Positions 20,421-29,493 of a stretch of DNA of 64,000 bases are shown here, piece by piece. Numbering within the stretch: the first letter of the stretch is position 1; every line of letters begins with the position of its first letter. A program made the position numbers and the translations under genes. Source of the stretch: REEB76 sp963774895 (GTDB lineage Bacteria; Pseudomonadota; Gammaproteobacteria; Natronospirales; REEB76). The DNA is taken from contig CAVZGN010000004.1 in the NCBI GenBank assembly GCA_963774895.1, positions 124,001-188,000 on the forward strand, in the 5' to 3' direction. Below the pieces are notes generated by a model. It made no database searches, was not told the origin of the DNA, and saw only the letters and a list, made by a program, of their open reading frames with translations.

Positions 20421-21503
20421 TCAACGCACCTTGAGTGTGGATAAACCGATGAGCACCAGGATCACCGTGATGATCCAAAAGCGCACGATCACGCGCGGCT
20501 CGGGCCAGCCTTTCAATTCAAAGTGATGATGCAGCGGAGCCATGCGGAACAGCCGTCGTCCGGTGAGCCTGAACGAGCCCACCTGCAGGATTACGGATAC
20601 GGTCTCCATCACGAATACGCCGCCCATGATGAACAGCACGATCTCCTGGCGCACGATCACGCCCAGAGCCCCGAGTGCGGCTCCCAATGCGAGTGCGCCC
20701 ACATCGCCCATGAATACCTGTGCCGGATAGGCGTTGAACCACAGAAAACCGAGTCCTGCGCCCACTAGCGCCCCGCAATAAACCACCACTTCGCCGGCTC
20801 CGGGGAGGTACGGGATAGTAAGGTAGTGCGCGAACACAAAGTTGCCCGACGCATAGCCAAATACGCCGAGGGCACCGCCGACCATGACGGCGGGCATGAT
20901 GGCAAGCCCGTCCAAGCCATCGGTGAGATTGACCGCATTGCTCATACCTACCACCACGAGATAGGTGATGAGAATGTAAAAGCCACCCAAGCTGATGGAC
21001 ACATGCTTCAGCAGTGGCACGATGTATTCGATCTCTGCGGGCTCGCGGTGACTGATGTACAGGGCCACGGCTGCCATCAAACCCACCACCGACTGCAGTA
21101 AGTACTTGCTGCTGGCTGGCAGTCCCTTGGAATTGCGCAATACCAGCTTCTTGTAATCGTCGATGAAACCGATGAGTCCAAACATTACGGTGACGCCGAT
21201 CAACACCCATATATAACGGTTGTGAAGATCCGACCACAACAACGCAGTGATGATGATGGTCACGAGAATCAGGGTGCCGCCCATGGTGGGCGTGCCGGCC
21301 TTGGCAAGATGTGATTGCGGTCCGTCTTTACGCACTCTTTGTCCGATCTGACGCGTACTCAAGCGCTTGATCATGCTGGGGCCGGTCAGGAAGGACAGCA
21401 GCAATGCGGTGAGTACGCCGAGAATGGCGCGTAATGTCAGATATGAAAAAACGTGAAACGCAGAATCAAAACGCGTCAGGTATTCAGTGAGCAATAGCAA
21501 CAT
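20421..21503 (-). CDS. mraY: Phospho-MurNAc-pentapeptide transferase MraY
   Basis: Polytopic inner-membrane enzyme that moves phospho-MurNAc-pentapeptide to undecaprenyl phosphate, making lipid I. 360 aa, exactly the E. coli length. Conserved catalytic segments include TPTMGG (near residue 72), the DDYKK motif, NLTDGLDGLA and FMGDVGALALG, plus the HHHFELKG loop near the C-terminus. It starts 3 bp after the murF stop. Confidence 0.98.
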   Translation of the reverse strand: MLLLLTEYLTRFDSAFHVFSYLTLRAILGVLTALLLSFLTGPSMIKRLSTRQIGQRVRKDGPQSHLAKAGTPTMGGTLILVTIIITALLWSDLHNRYIWVLIGVTVMFGLIGFIDDYKKLVLRNSKGLPASSKYLLQSVVGLMAAVALYISHREPAEIEYIVPLLKHVSISLGGFYILITYLVVVGMSNAVNLTDGLDGLAIMPAVMVGGALGVFGYASGNFVFAHYLTIPYLPGAGEVVVYCGALVGAGLGFLWFNAYPAQVFMGDVGALALGAALGALGVIVRQEIVLFIMGGVFVMETVSVILQVGSFRLTGRRLFRMAPLHHHFELKGWPEPRVIVRFWIITVILVLIGLSTLKVR

Positions 21504-21506
21504 GGC

Positions 21507-22889
21507 TTAGCTGACTCCCGGTGTTTTATCCACGACTTGTATTGCACGCAAGCTTTCCACCACCCGCTCCATGCGCATGCTGCGTGAACCCTTGATTAAC
21601 AGAGTGATCCCTGGGCGCAGACTGCTGCGTAATGCCGCAATCAGTGCTTCGGGATTGACGAAATGTTCTGCACTGTCGCCAAAGTGTTCGGTCGCATGCA
21701 GACTCAGGCTGCCGAAGCTGAACAGGCGTGCAATTCCCAGCAAGCGTGCCAGCTCGCCACAGTCGCCGTGCAATTCAGTAGATTTCTCGCCCAGCTCAGC
21801 CATATCGCCCAGCACCAGCCACACCGGATCACCCAGGCTCAGGGCAAATTCCATGGCGGCCTTCAGGGACTGGGGATTGGCGTTATAGCTGTCATCAATG
21901 AGACGGCAATCGCGTATTCCAGGAAACACGATCAGGCGGCCGCCGATGATCGGGGTGTTGTCGAGCCCGCTCATGACATCGTCGAGGCTGGCGCCAGCGG
22001 CACTGGCGGTGGCTGCAGCAGCCAGTGCATTGATCACGTTATGCCGGCCAGGCAACGACAGTTGAATACTGGCTTCACCCGCAGGTGATACCAGCCGGAA
22101 CGTCCACATGCCGGTGGGCAATTGTTTCACCGAATCGGGTTGTGGATGAAAGTCTGCGAGTTCGCTCAGACCGAAACTTCGCTGTATGCGCCGGCCGGCC
22201 ATTTCACGCCACAACGACGCGTAGGCATCATCAGCATTGATGATGGCGATGCCGTTGACGCGTAAATTTGAAAACAGTGCGCCCTTTTCCATGGCTACCC
22301 CTTGAATACTGCCGAGCGCCTCCAGGTGTGCGGCACCGGCATTGGTGACAACACCGACGTTGGCGGAAGTCAACTTCGCCAAGTATTCGATCTCGCCGGG
22401 ATGATTGCTGCCCATTTCGACGACGGCAGCGCGGTGCTTGTCATCCAATTCCAGCAAAGTCAGTGGTACGCCGATGTCATTATTCAAATTGCCGCGGGTG
22501 GCAAGCGTGATGCGGCGCCGTCGCAGGATGCTGGCGATCATTTCCTTGACCGTGGTTTTGCCGTTGGATCCGGTGATACCGATCACCGGGATGCTGAACC
22601 GGGCACGCCAATGAGCTGCATACGCACCCAGCGCGCGACGCGTATCCCGTACTACCACCTGCGGTAGATGGCTGAGTATCGGGTGTTCGACCAGTGCGCC
22701 GCTGGCACCGAGCTTTTCCGCTAGCATCACATAGTCATGGCCGTTGAAGTTCGTTCCCCGTAATGCCACGAACAGATCGCCGGCCATGAGCTTGCGTGTG
22801 TCAGTGCTCACCCGGAGGAATTCAGCATCCGCGCCCACCAGCTTGCCGCCGGTGGCGGTAGCCACTTCTGAAAGACGACGTGTGCTCAT
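21507..22889 (-). CDS. murF: UDP-MurNAc-tripeptide--D-Ala-D-Ala ligase MurF
   Basis: Completes the UDP-MurNAc-pentapeptide by adding D-Ala-D-Ala. 460 aa. ATP loop ITGSNGKTTVKEM, MGSNHPGEI, NVINALAAAATA, and DDSYNANPQS, which is characteristic of MurF. The start overlaps the murE stop by 4 bp (ATGA-type overlap). No D-Ala-D-Ala ligase gene is found nearby to supply its substrate. Confidence 0.97.
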   Translation of the reverse strand: MSTRRLSEVATATGGKLVGADAEFLRVSTDTRKLMAGDLFVALRGTNFNGHDYVMLAEKLGASGALVEHPILSHLPQVVVRDTRRALGAYAAHWRARFSIPVIGITGSNGKTTVKEMIASILRRRRITLATRGNLNNDIGVPLTLLELDDKHRAAVVEMGSNHPGEIEYLAKLTSANVGVVTNAGAAHLEALGSIQGVAMEKGALFSNLRVNGIAIINADDAYASLWREMAGRRIQRSFGLSELADFHPQPDSVKQLPTGMWTFRLVSPAGEASIQLSLPGRHNVINALAAAATASAAGASLDDVMSGLDNTPIIGGRLIVFPGIRDCRLIDDSYNANPQSLKAAMEFALSLGDPVWLVLGDMAELGEKSTELHGDCGELARLLGIARLFSFGSLSLHATEHFGDSAEHFVNPEALIAALRSSLRPGITLLIKGSRSMRMERVVESLRAIQVVDKTPGVS

Positions 22890-24400
22890 GCGTGTGCCTC
22901 ATACAGCAGCGCTGCCACCGTCTCGCGATCGCTGTAGGGCAGCTGGTCATCACCCACGACCTGGTAGGTTTCATGTCCCTTACCGGCCACCAACACCACA
23001 TCATCCGGCGCCGCGGCATGCAGGGCCTGCGTAAGCGCCTGGGTACGGTCGCGCTGTACCTGGACGCGGCTGCGATCACGGATGCCGGCGATAATCTCTT
23101 GGATGATGGCATCACCATCCTCGTGACGCGGATTGTCATCGGTCAGGATGATGTGATCGGCAAGCCGTTCAGCGAGCGCACCCATCTGTGGCCGCTTGCC
23201 ACGGTCGCGTTCACCGCCACAACCGAAGACGCACCACAGACGTCCATTGCAGTGGGCGCGTACCGCATATAGTGCTTTTTCTATGGCATCCGGCGTGTGG
23301 GCATAATCCACGACTATCAAAGGCAGCCGCCCGCCGCCGAAACATTCCATGCGTCCCGGAACAGTGCTGGAATTCCCGAGCACCCGCAAGGCATCGGCCA
23401 GCGGGATATCCATCCCCAGTAATGCCCCCAATACCGCAAGCAGATTGCTCACGTTAAATTCGCCAAGCAAGCGGGAATCGACATGGCCGGCGCCGAAACT
23501 GCCTTCCACATCGAAACTTATCCCTTGGGAATGCAACACCACGCGCATAGCACGCAGGGTCTGATCCGGGTGTGCCTGCGATGATTCGATTGTGTAGCCG
23601 ATGCAGTCGGTCTTGCCACGCAGATCGACTGACAACTCCCTCCCAAATGCGTCATCCATATTGATGACGGCGTGCTTCATATCAGCGGCCTCGAATAATC
23701 GGCGTTTGGCATTCGCGTAGTTCTGCATGCTGCTGTGATAATCCAGATGATCGCGAGTCAGGTTGGTGAACACCGCAACGCCGACATGCACGCCGGCCAG
23801 GCGGCCCTGATCGAGTGCATGGCTGGAGGCTTCCATGCTGATGTGCAGCACGCCGCGATCACGGAACCGCGCCAGCCATCGCTGCACACTGACGGCATCG
23901 GGTGTGGTATGGGTTGGGTTTTCCAGCTTGCCATACAGCCCATAGCCGATGGTGCCCAGCACTCCGCAGGGTTTTCCCAGTTGCGTAAGCGCTTGAGCCG
24001 TGATCAGGCTCACGGAAGTCTTGCCGTTGGTACCAGTGACGGCGATCACTTGTTGTGCAGCGGACGGATCACCATAGAAACGTGCCGCCATGAAACCCGC
24101 ATGCTGCTGCAGATCACGGACGGCAAATGCCGGCAGTTCCTTGAGTGACGGCAGGTAGTCAAGTGCGCCTTCAGGATCGTAAACCACGGCGATAGCCCCA
24201 CGCGCACGCGCATCGGCCAAGTGTTGCAGGCCGTGATGATGATGTCCGCGACAAGCCAGAAATAGATAACCCGGACGTACATCGCGGCTGTCGAGTGCCA
24301 GGCCCTGGAATCTCAGGTCGCGACCCTGAGATATGTGGGCTTCACCGCGCAGGATGTCTGCCAGAGTTACTCCGCTTAGATGTTGGGCCTGTGCCATCAT
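22886..24400 (-). CDS. murE: UDP-MurNAc-tripeptide synthetase MurE
   Basis: Adds the third stem residue, almost certainly meso-diaminopimelate in a Gram-negative cell. 504 aa. ATP loop VTGTNGKTSVSLI, MEASSHALDQGR, NLTRDHLDYH, the C-terminal DNPRHE motif that reads the diaminopimelate substrate, and GKGHETYQ. It overlaps ftsI by 4 bp and murF by 4 bp. Confidence 0.97.
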   Translation of the reverse strand: MMAQAQHLSGVTLADILRGEAHISQGRDLRFQGLALDSRDVRPGYLFLACRGHHHHGLQHLADARARGAIAVVYDPEGALDYLPSLKELPAFAVRDLQQHAGFMAARFYGDPSAAQQVIAVTGTNGKTSVSLITAQALTQLGKPCGVLGTIGYGLYGKLENPTHTTPDAVSVQRWLARFRDRGVLHISMEASSHALDQGRLAGVHVGVAVFTNLTRDHLDYHSSMQNYANAKRRLFEAADMKHAVINMDDAFGRELSVDLRGKTDCIGYTIESSQAHPDQTLRAMRVVLHSQGISFDVEGSFGAGHVDSRLLGEFNVSNLLAVLGALLGMDIPLADALRVLGNSSTVPGRMECFGGGRLPLIVVDYAHTPDAIEKALYAVRAHCNGRLWCVFGCGGERDRGKRPQMGALAERLADHIILTDDNPRHEDGDAIIQEIIAGIRDRSRVQVQRDRTQALTQALHAAAPDDVVLVAGKGHETYQVVGDDQLPYSDRETVAALLYEAHA

Positions 24401-26115
24401 GAGGCATGCCCCAGTTTGACCACGTAAGCAGTGGTAGTGAGATGGCTCAAGTCATCCGGTGGAATATCCAGGAGTCGCAGCGCCCCGGTCATGACGCGTG
24501 CAAACACCGGCGCCGCCACCGTGGCGGCATAGTACTGACCACGGCTGGGCGCGCGGATCACCACCACGGTCACCAGCCGCGGATCCGTGGCGGGTGCGAT
24601 TCCGGTGAACACCGAGTAGTAATCGCTGATGGAATAGCCGCCGTTCTCGGCGATATGTGCAGTGCCGGTCTTGCCTGCAATACGATAGCCAGCTACATCT
24701 GCGAGCCTGCCGGTACCTTCATTGGAAACCACGGTTTCCAGCATCTGACGCAGGGTCGCGGCTACTTGAGCACCGATCACCTGCTGACCTCTTGGCGCAT
24801 CGTCGAGACGCACAAAACTCGGCGGCATGCTCACACCATCGTCGCCAATGATGTCGTAGGCATTGGCCAGCTGCAATGCCGTGACTGCAATACCGTAACC
24901 ATAGGAAATGGTAGCCCGGCTTGCAGTGGTCCAACTGCGGTAATCGGGCAGAGAGCCTGATACCTCGCCGGGGAAGCCGCTGCCGCTCAGGTGTCCAAAG
25001 CCGAAAGCCGTGAGTGTATTCCACAGCAGATCCGGTTCGAGCGACAAGGCGATCTTGCTGGCACCGACGTTGCTGGATTTTTCCAGAATAGTGGTGAGGT
25101 TGATGTCACCGTAGTCATTGTCGTCGCGGATGGTGTAACCAGCCACTTTATAAAAACCCGGCGCGGTATCAACGATGGTATTCGGTGTATAGCGGCCTGA
25201 GAGCAAAGCCGCCACGATAGTGAATGGCTTCATGCTGGAGCCTGGCTCGAACTGATCGGTGACTGCGCGGTTGCGGTAAGCGCTGGCCTGGTAATCGTCG
25301 CGGTTATTGGGATTGAAAGACGGCTGGTTGACCATCGCCAGCACTTCGCCGGTCTTGGCATCCATGACAATGATGGATCCGGATTCGGCGCCCTGCTGGA
25401 TGACGGCTTGTTTCAGGGCACGGTAGGCTAGGTATTGCACCCGCAAATCAATGCTGGTCACCAGATCCTGGCCGTGACGCGGGGCACGCAGGCTTTCCAC
25501 ATCCTGCACCGAATGTCCAAAACGATCCACGATAACGCGCTCGGCTCCGGGGCTGCCGTGCAGCCAATCGTTGTAGCCGAGCTCCAAGCCTTCCTGGCCC
25601 ACGTCATCGACATTGGTGAAACCCAGCACTTGGGCAGTTACTTCGCCGGCCGGATAATAGCGGCGATATTCACGTTGGGTATAGACACCGGGGATGTCGA
25701 GTGCCATCACCTTTTGCGCCACATACGGATCCAAACCTCGCATCAGATACACGAATTCCTTGTCATGGTTCTGGTGTAACAGGCGCTCGATATTGTGACT
25801 GCTCATGCCTAGCGTGTTGGCGAGCTGCGGAATACGCCCAAGTACACTGGAAATTTCCTGTGGGTCCATCCAGATGGAATCCACCGGCGTGCTGATTGCC
25901 AGCGGCTGGCCGTTACGATCGAGAATCATGCCGCGGTGCGCCGGAATCTGGACCACGCGCAGATGACGCTCACTGCCCTGATACTGCAGGAACTGGTTGT
26001 CTAACATCTGTAAATACACAGCACGTCCCAGCAAGGCGAGCGCTGCCAGCGAAAACATCCCCAGCATAAGCAGGCTGCGCCAATTCCAAGAGGTATCCGC
26101 GGTTTCTCGCATCAT
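24397..26115 (-). CDS. ftsI: Septal transpeptidase FtsI (PBP3)
   Basis: Class B penicillin-binding protein that cross-links septal peptidoglycan together with FtsW. 572 aa. One N-terminal transmembrane helix (about residues 14-35), a pedestal domain starting at HRGMILDRNG, and a transpeptidase domain with SSMK (residues 293-296), SSN (in EKSSNVGASK) and KTGT (in AGKTGTAHI). It overlaps ftsL by 4 bp and murE by 4 bp. An alternative ATG three bases downstream (26112) would shorten it by one residue. Confidence 0.97.
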   Translation of the reverse strand: MMRETADTSWNWRSLLMLGMFSLAALALLGRAVYLQMLDNQFLQYQGSERHLRVVQIPAHRGMILDRNGQPLAISTPVDSIWMDPQEISSVLGRIPQLANTLGMSSHNIERLLHQNHDKEFVYLMRGLDPYVAQKVMALDIPGVYTQREYRRYYPAGEVTAQVLGFTNVDDVGQEGLELGYNDWLHGSPGAERVIVDRFGHSVQDVESLRAPRHGQDLVTSIDLRVQYLAYRALKQAVIQQGAESGSIIVMDAKTGEVLAMVNQPSFNPNNRDDYQASAYRNRAVTDQFEPGSSMKPFTIVAALLSGRYTPNTIVDTAPGFYKVAGYTIRDDNDYGDINLTTILEKSSNVGASKIALSLEPDLLWNTLTAFGFGHLSGSGFPGEVSGSLPDYRSWTTASRATISYGYGIAVTALQLANAYDIIGDDGVSMPPSFVRLDDAPRGQQVIGAQVAATLRQMLETVVSNEGTGRLADVAGYRIAGKTGTAHIAENGGYSISDYYSVFTGIAPATDPRLVTVVVIRAPSRGQYYAATVAAPVFARVMTGALRLLDIPPDDLSHLTTTAYVVKLGHAS

Positions 26116-26381
26116 TGACGCACTACTACAATTTCAGCATGCGTCGGCATTTCCATGTCCAGCTTCTGGGTCGCCATCTGTTCGATGCGCGCATGGGTAG
26201 ACCAGGTACTCTGCTCCAGCAACAGCTGTCCCCATTCGATATTGATCTGATCGCGCTGTTGACGCAGCTGCTGGAGCTGCGCGAACAATATGCGATTCTC
26301 ATGGCGCGCATCGATGACCGCGAGTGCGCTCAGGAACACTGCCGTGATAAGCAAAGCCACTACCGCGCGAGTGAGCTTCAT
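26112..26381 (-). CDS. ftsL: Cell division protein FtsL
   Basis: Small bitopic divisome protein that complexes with FtsB and FtsQ and helps activate FtsWI. 89 aa. A transmembrane helix at about residues 6-24 is followed by a periplasmic leucine-zipper-like coiled coil (FAQLQQLRQQRDQINIEWGQ). Assigned by size, topology, and position between rsmH and ftsI; the sequence itself is poorly conserved across species. Confidence 0.9.
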   Translation of the reverse strand: MKLTRAVVALLITAVFLSALAVIDARHENRILFAQLQQLRQQRDQINIEWGQLLLEQSTWSTHARIEQMATQKLDMEMPTHAEIVVVRQ

Positions 26382-27322
26382 TGCAAACGTTCCGCGGTAC
26401 GCAGCACTGCGCTGCGCGCGCGTGGGTTGGCAGCAATTTCCGCCGCCTGTGGATGAACTGCCTTAGTGATCGCCCGCAACGCTGGAATCGCGGTCGATTG
26501 CAGCCAGGGCGCACGCGGGTCCGGCGGTGCTTCCCGTGTATGTGCACGGATAAAACGCTTGACCAAGCGGTCTTCGAGGGAATGGAAACTTATGACGACT
26601 AACCGTCCAGCAGGCGCCAAAACCCGCAAACTTTGATCCAGACAGGCGCTAAGCTCATCCAATTCGCGGTTGATGAAGATGCGCAATGCCTGAAATGTGC
26701 GTGTTGCCGGGTGCTTGTGGCGCTCACGGTTCGGGATGGATGCGCTTATGATGGTCGCAAGTTGTTGGGTGGTGGTTATAGGCGTAGTTACGCGGGTTGC
26801 GACGATTGCACGGGCGATGCGCCTGGCAAAGCGTTCTTCTCCGAATTGATATATGACGTCTGCGATCTCATTTCCAGAGGCACGCTTGAGCCATTCAGCG
26901 ACGCTCTCCCCGGTATCTGGATCCATGCGCATATCGAGTGGGCCGTCATGCAGAAAACTGAAGCCACGCTCCGGATTATCGATTTGTGTGGAAGAGACGC
27001 CCAGATCCAGCAGCACGCCGTTCACCTGTCCCTCTACACCTGTTTGCTGCGCAATCCGTTCCAACATGGAAAACGCACCTCTATAAATAAAAAAACGCCG
27101 ATCATCCACAAACGCAACTTGCCCAGATGTCACCGCTTCCGGATCGCGATCGATGGCGATCAGCCGTCCTGCGGGTCTGAGCCGCGCAAGAATTTCGCGG
27201 CTATGTCCACCGCGCCCGTAGGTGCCGTCCACGTACACACCCTCGGGCCGTATCGCGAGACGTTCCACCGCCTCCTCAAGCAACACCGGTCGGTGAGAAT
27301 CCCCGGTTGTCATTGAGTTCAC
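26378..27322 (-). CDS. rsmH: 16S rRNA (cytosine1402-N4)-methyltransferase RsmH
   Basis: SAM-dependent methyltransferase that N4-methylates C1402 of 16S rRNA in the decoding site. 314 aa. HRPVLLEEAVE N-terminus, SAM-binding DGTYGRGGHS, DLGVSSTQID, RGFSFLHDGPLDMRMD, and the C-terminal VVISFHSLEDRLVKRF are all family signatures. It overlaps mraZ and ftsL by 4 bp each. RsmI, which 2'-O-methylates the same nucleotide, is encoded 1.2 kb away. Confidence 0.97.
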   Translation of the reverse strand: MNSMTTGDSHRPVLLEEAVERLAIRPEGVYVDGTYGRGGHSREILARLRPAGRLIAIDRDPEAVTSGQVAFVDDRRFFIYRGAFSMLERIAQQTGVEGQVNGVLLDLGVSSTQIDNPERGFSFLHDGPLDMRMDPDTGESVAEWLKRASGNEIADVIYQFGEERFARRIARAIVATRVTTPITTTQQLATIISASIPNRERHKHPATRTFQALRIFINRELDELSACLDQSLRVLAPAGRLVVISFHSLEDRLVKRFIRAHTREAPPDPRAPWLQSTAIPALRAITKAVHPQAAEIAANPRARSAVLRTAERLQ

Positions 27323-27774
27323 AACGAAAGCCTGGCCAGCTCCTCCGGCAAACCGCCACCCACGCCATGATCACCGGCGAGACTGTTTTCACGCCGGGCA
27401 TCCCAGGTAACCTTGTCCCACAGTTCGAATTTGTTCATCAGACCGAGCAGCACCACATCGCGCTCCAGGCGTGCGAACTCACGTAATTCCGGCGGCAGCA
27501 GCACCCGCCCATGACTATCCATAACCACTTCGGTGGCATGGCCGACCAACAGACGCTGCAGTTCACGCACCTGCGGATGCAGGCTGGGCAGATTCACGAG
27601 CTTGTGCTCGATCTCTTCCCAGGTAGGTAAGGGATAGAGCAGCAGGTAATAGCCGCGGTCGATGGTGACCACCGCTTGGCCATTACAGGTTTCCATCAGC
27701 TGCGCGCGGTAGCGCGCCGGGATTGCCAGCCGCCCCTTGGCATCCAGCGTCAGGTTGTTTACGCCACGGAACAA
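27319..27774 (-). CDS. mraZ: Transcriptional regulator MraZ
   Basis: AbrB-like DNA-binding protein that binds its own leader and controls the dcw operon. 151 aa with two tandem MraZ folds; each carries a DxxGR motif (LDAKGRLAIPARYR near the N-terminus, MDSHGRVLLPPELR in the second half). It is the first gene of the dcw operon. A strong sigma70 promoter (27832-27860) and a row of TGGG boxes (27790-27822) lie directly upstream. Confidence 0.97.
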   Translation of the reverse strand: MFRGVNNLTLDAKGRLAIPARYRAQLMETCNGQAVVTIDRGYYLLLYPLPTWEEIEHKLVNLPSLHPQVRELQRLLVGHATEVVMDSHGRVLLPPELREFARLERDVVLLGLMNKFELWDKVTWDARRENSLAGDHGVGGGLPEELARLSL

Positions 27775-27789
27775 ATAAGCACCTCGCTA

Positions 27790-27822
27790 CCCATTTATCC
27801 CATTTCCTTCCACTTTTTCCCA
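27790..27822 (-). promoter_or_regulatory. MraZ operator: four TGGG-type boxes
   Basis: On the coding strand the leader of mraZ reads TGGG at 27822-27819, TGGA at 27812-27809, TGGG at 27802-27799 and TGGG at 27793-27790, spaced by 10, 10 and 9 bp. Direct TGGGN(5-6) repeats are the established binding site of MraZ in E. coli and other bacteria. Here they lie just downstream of the -10 element, so bound MraZ would block transcription of its own operon. Confidence 0.85.
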
Positions 27823-27831
27823 CCCGAGCAC

Positions 27832-27860
27832 ACTATAGGAAGCGGTTGGCACTCCGTCAA
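27832..27860 (-). promoter_or_regulatory. Sigma70 promoter of the dcw operon (Pmra)
   Basis: -35 TTGACG (27860-27855) and -10 TATAGT (27837-27832) with a 17-bp spacer on the minus strand. The predicted start is near 27825, a few bases before the MraZ boxes. Confidence 0.85.
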
Positions 27861-28043
27861 GGGCAAACTATAAAAAAATGCTTGTGAGACAGGGACTTAG
27901 GCGTGAAAACCTATGGATTTTCTAAATAATAAAGATTTGAATATCAATGAGTTACATAAGGATATTAGAGGAAGCATTAACTAACTATCCCGCTTGAATA
28001 TATAGATATTCTGGGATGAGCTGGGCTTGTGCGGAAAAAATAA
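27861..28043. other. AT-rich gap between the dcw promoter and rnpB
   Basis: About 180 bp clearly richer in A and T than the neighbouring genes. The only frame noticed is a 23-codon plus-strand ORF at 27913-27984 (MDFLNNKDLNIN...) without a ribosome site. The T-rich run next to rnpB (TTTATTTTTTCC on the minus strand, about 28033-28044) may end the RNase P transcript. Otherwise nothing is recognised. Confidence 0.5.
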
Positions 28044-28401
28044 AGGAGTCGGCCTATAAGCCGGGTTCTGTCGAGGGACAGTCATTCATCTGGGATGTAC
28101 GTCGCCGTACACCTCAAGCGACCTACCCGGAAGCCATGCGGACCACATGTGCGGGACCAGCCCGCTGCTCCCCTATTTGGTCTTGCTCCAGGTGGGGTTT
28201 TCCGTGCCGCGGCCTGTTGCCCGTCGCGCGGTGCGCTCTTACCGCACCTTTTCACCCTTACCTGAGCCCGAAGGCCATCGGCGGTATGTTTTCTGTGGCA
28301 CTTTCCGTAGGCTCGCGCCCCCCAGGCGTTACCTGGCACCTCGTCCTGTGGAGCCCGGACTTTCCTCTGCGCGGACGCAGCGACCGCCCGGCCGACTCCG
28401 G
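28044..28401 (-). ncRNA. rnpB: RNase P RNA (bacterial class A)
   Basis: Catalytic RNA that cuts 5' leaders from pre-tRNAs. On the minus strand the 5' end carries GGAGTCGGCCGGGCGGTCGC and the 3' end GGCCGACTCC; the two pair as helix P1. Also visible are the conserved GAGGAAAGTCCGGGCTCC region near the 5' end and the 3' ACAGAACCCGGCTTATAGGC segment, which includes the universal CRV and P4 sequences. Its length of about 358 nt fits the A type. The exact ends are estimated from P1 pairing. Confidence 0.95.
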
Positions 28402-28406
28402 CGCCC

Positions 28407-28412
28407 ATGATA
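28407..28412 (-). promoter_or_regulatory. Candidate -10 element for rnpB
   Basis: TATCAT on the minus strand, seven bases before the predicted first base of RNase P RNA. The -35 position holds only a weak match (TACCCT), so the call rests mainly on distance from the RNA 5' end. Confidence 0.4.
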
Positions 28413-28558
28413 CCGGAGGGATGCTCGATTAGGGTATTTTTCAATCGCTCACTGAGCACGCGCTTGTTTGAAAATGTCGATCGTCGCTCTGCTTGTTAAT
28501 CCAAACGGCACGGTTTTTGAATGACACTCCGTCGACACAACGACTAACACGACTCGGA

Positions 28559-29413
28559 TTATTTTTTACCCGAGATCTCCAACGCCCGCTGATAGAGCTG
28601 GTTTTTGCCCAGGCCGGTCATGTTCGCTGCCAGAGCGGCCGCTTGCTTCACAGGCATGGCAGTAAGCAGCGCCTTCAGAATGCGGTCTTTATCCAAGGAA
28701 GTTTCCGCATTCCCGGATTGGCTGGCGCCTGCCACTATGAGCACTACTTCGCCCTTGATTGCGGAACTATCTGACTCAATGTGGTCCAGGAGCTGAACAA
28801 GCGTTCCATCACGTATATCCTCATGCAGTTTGGTGAGCTCACGTGCCATCACACTGTGCCGCTCACCACCCAATATCTGCGCCATATCCCCCAGAGATTC
28901 CTTGAGTCGATGGATCGATTCGTAAAAAACCAGAGTCCGCGGCTCGGTGGCAAGCTCCGCAAGCCGTTGGTTACGCGCCGCTGTTTTTGCCGGCAAGAAC
29001 CCTTCGAACACGAAACGCTCCGTGGGCAGTCCGCTCGCGGATAGTGCGGCTATCAATGCGCAAGCGCCGGGAATGGGTATTACGCGAACGCCGGCCGTTC
29101 GGGCGGCGCGTACCAGGTTGAAACCCGGATCGCTGATGAGAGGTGTACCGGCATCTGCTACCAGTGCCAACGAGATTCCTGCCAGGAGTTTCTTAACCAG
29201 CATGGGCGTCTTTTGAACCTCGTTGTGATCATGCAAGGAGATCAGCGGTGTATGGATGCCGAAATGACTGAGCAACTTGCTTGTATGGCGCGTATCTTCA
29301 GCGGCAATGAGTCCGACCTCAGACAGAGTACGTCGTGCCCGGGGTGAAATATCATCAAGATTTCCGATGGGCGTAGCGACCACATACAGCATCCCCTGGT
29401 TGTTTTCCGTCAT
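28559..29413 (-). CDS. rsmI: 16S rRNA (cytidine1402-2'-O)-methyltransferase RsmI
   Basis: SAM-dependent tetrapyrrole-methylase-fold enzyme that 2'-O-methylates C1402 of 16S rRNA. 284 aa. LYVVATPIGNLDDISPRA at the N-terminus, AAEDTRHTSKLL, SLHDHNE, ALVADAGTPLISDPG and GACALIAALSASGLP are all family motifs. It is divergent from lpoA with 80 bp between starts, the arrangement known from E. coli yraL-lpoA. Confidence 0.97.
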   Translation of the reverse strand: MTENNQGMLYVVATPIGNLDDISPRARRTLSEVGLIAAEDTRHTSKLLSHFGIHTPLISLHDHNEVQKTPMLVKKLLAGISLALVADAGTPLISDPGFNLVRAARTAGVRVIPIPGACALIAALSASGLPTERFVFEGFLPAKTAARNQRLAELATEPRTLVFYESIHRLKESLGDMAQILGGERHSVMARELTKLHEDIRDGTLVQLLDHIESDSSAIKGEVVLIVAGASQSGNAETSLDKDRILKALLTAMPVKQAAALAANMTGLGKNQLYQRALEISGKK

Positions 29414-29493
29414 GCCGCCCCCTGGGTTTTCCCGTTACCCGCTCATAAAGGTATGATTACACAAACTCCATCCTGCAACGGAAGCCAAAATCC

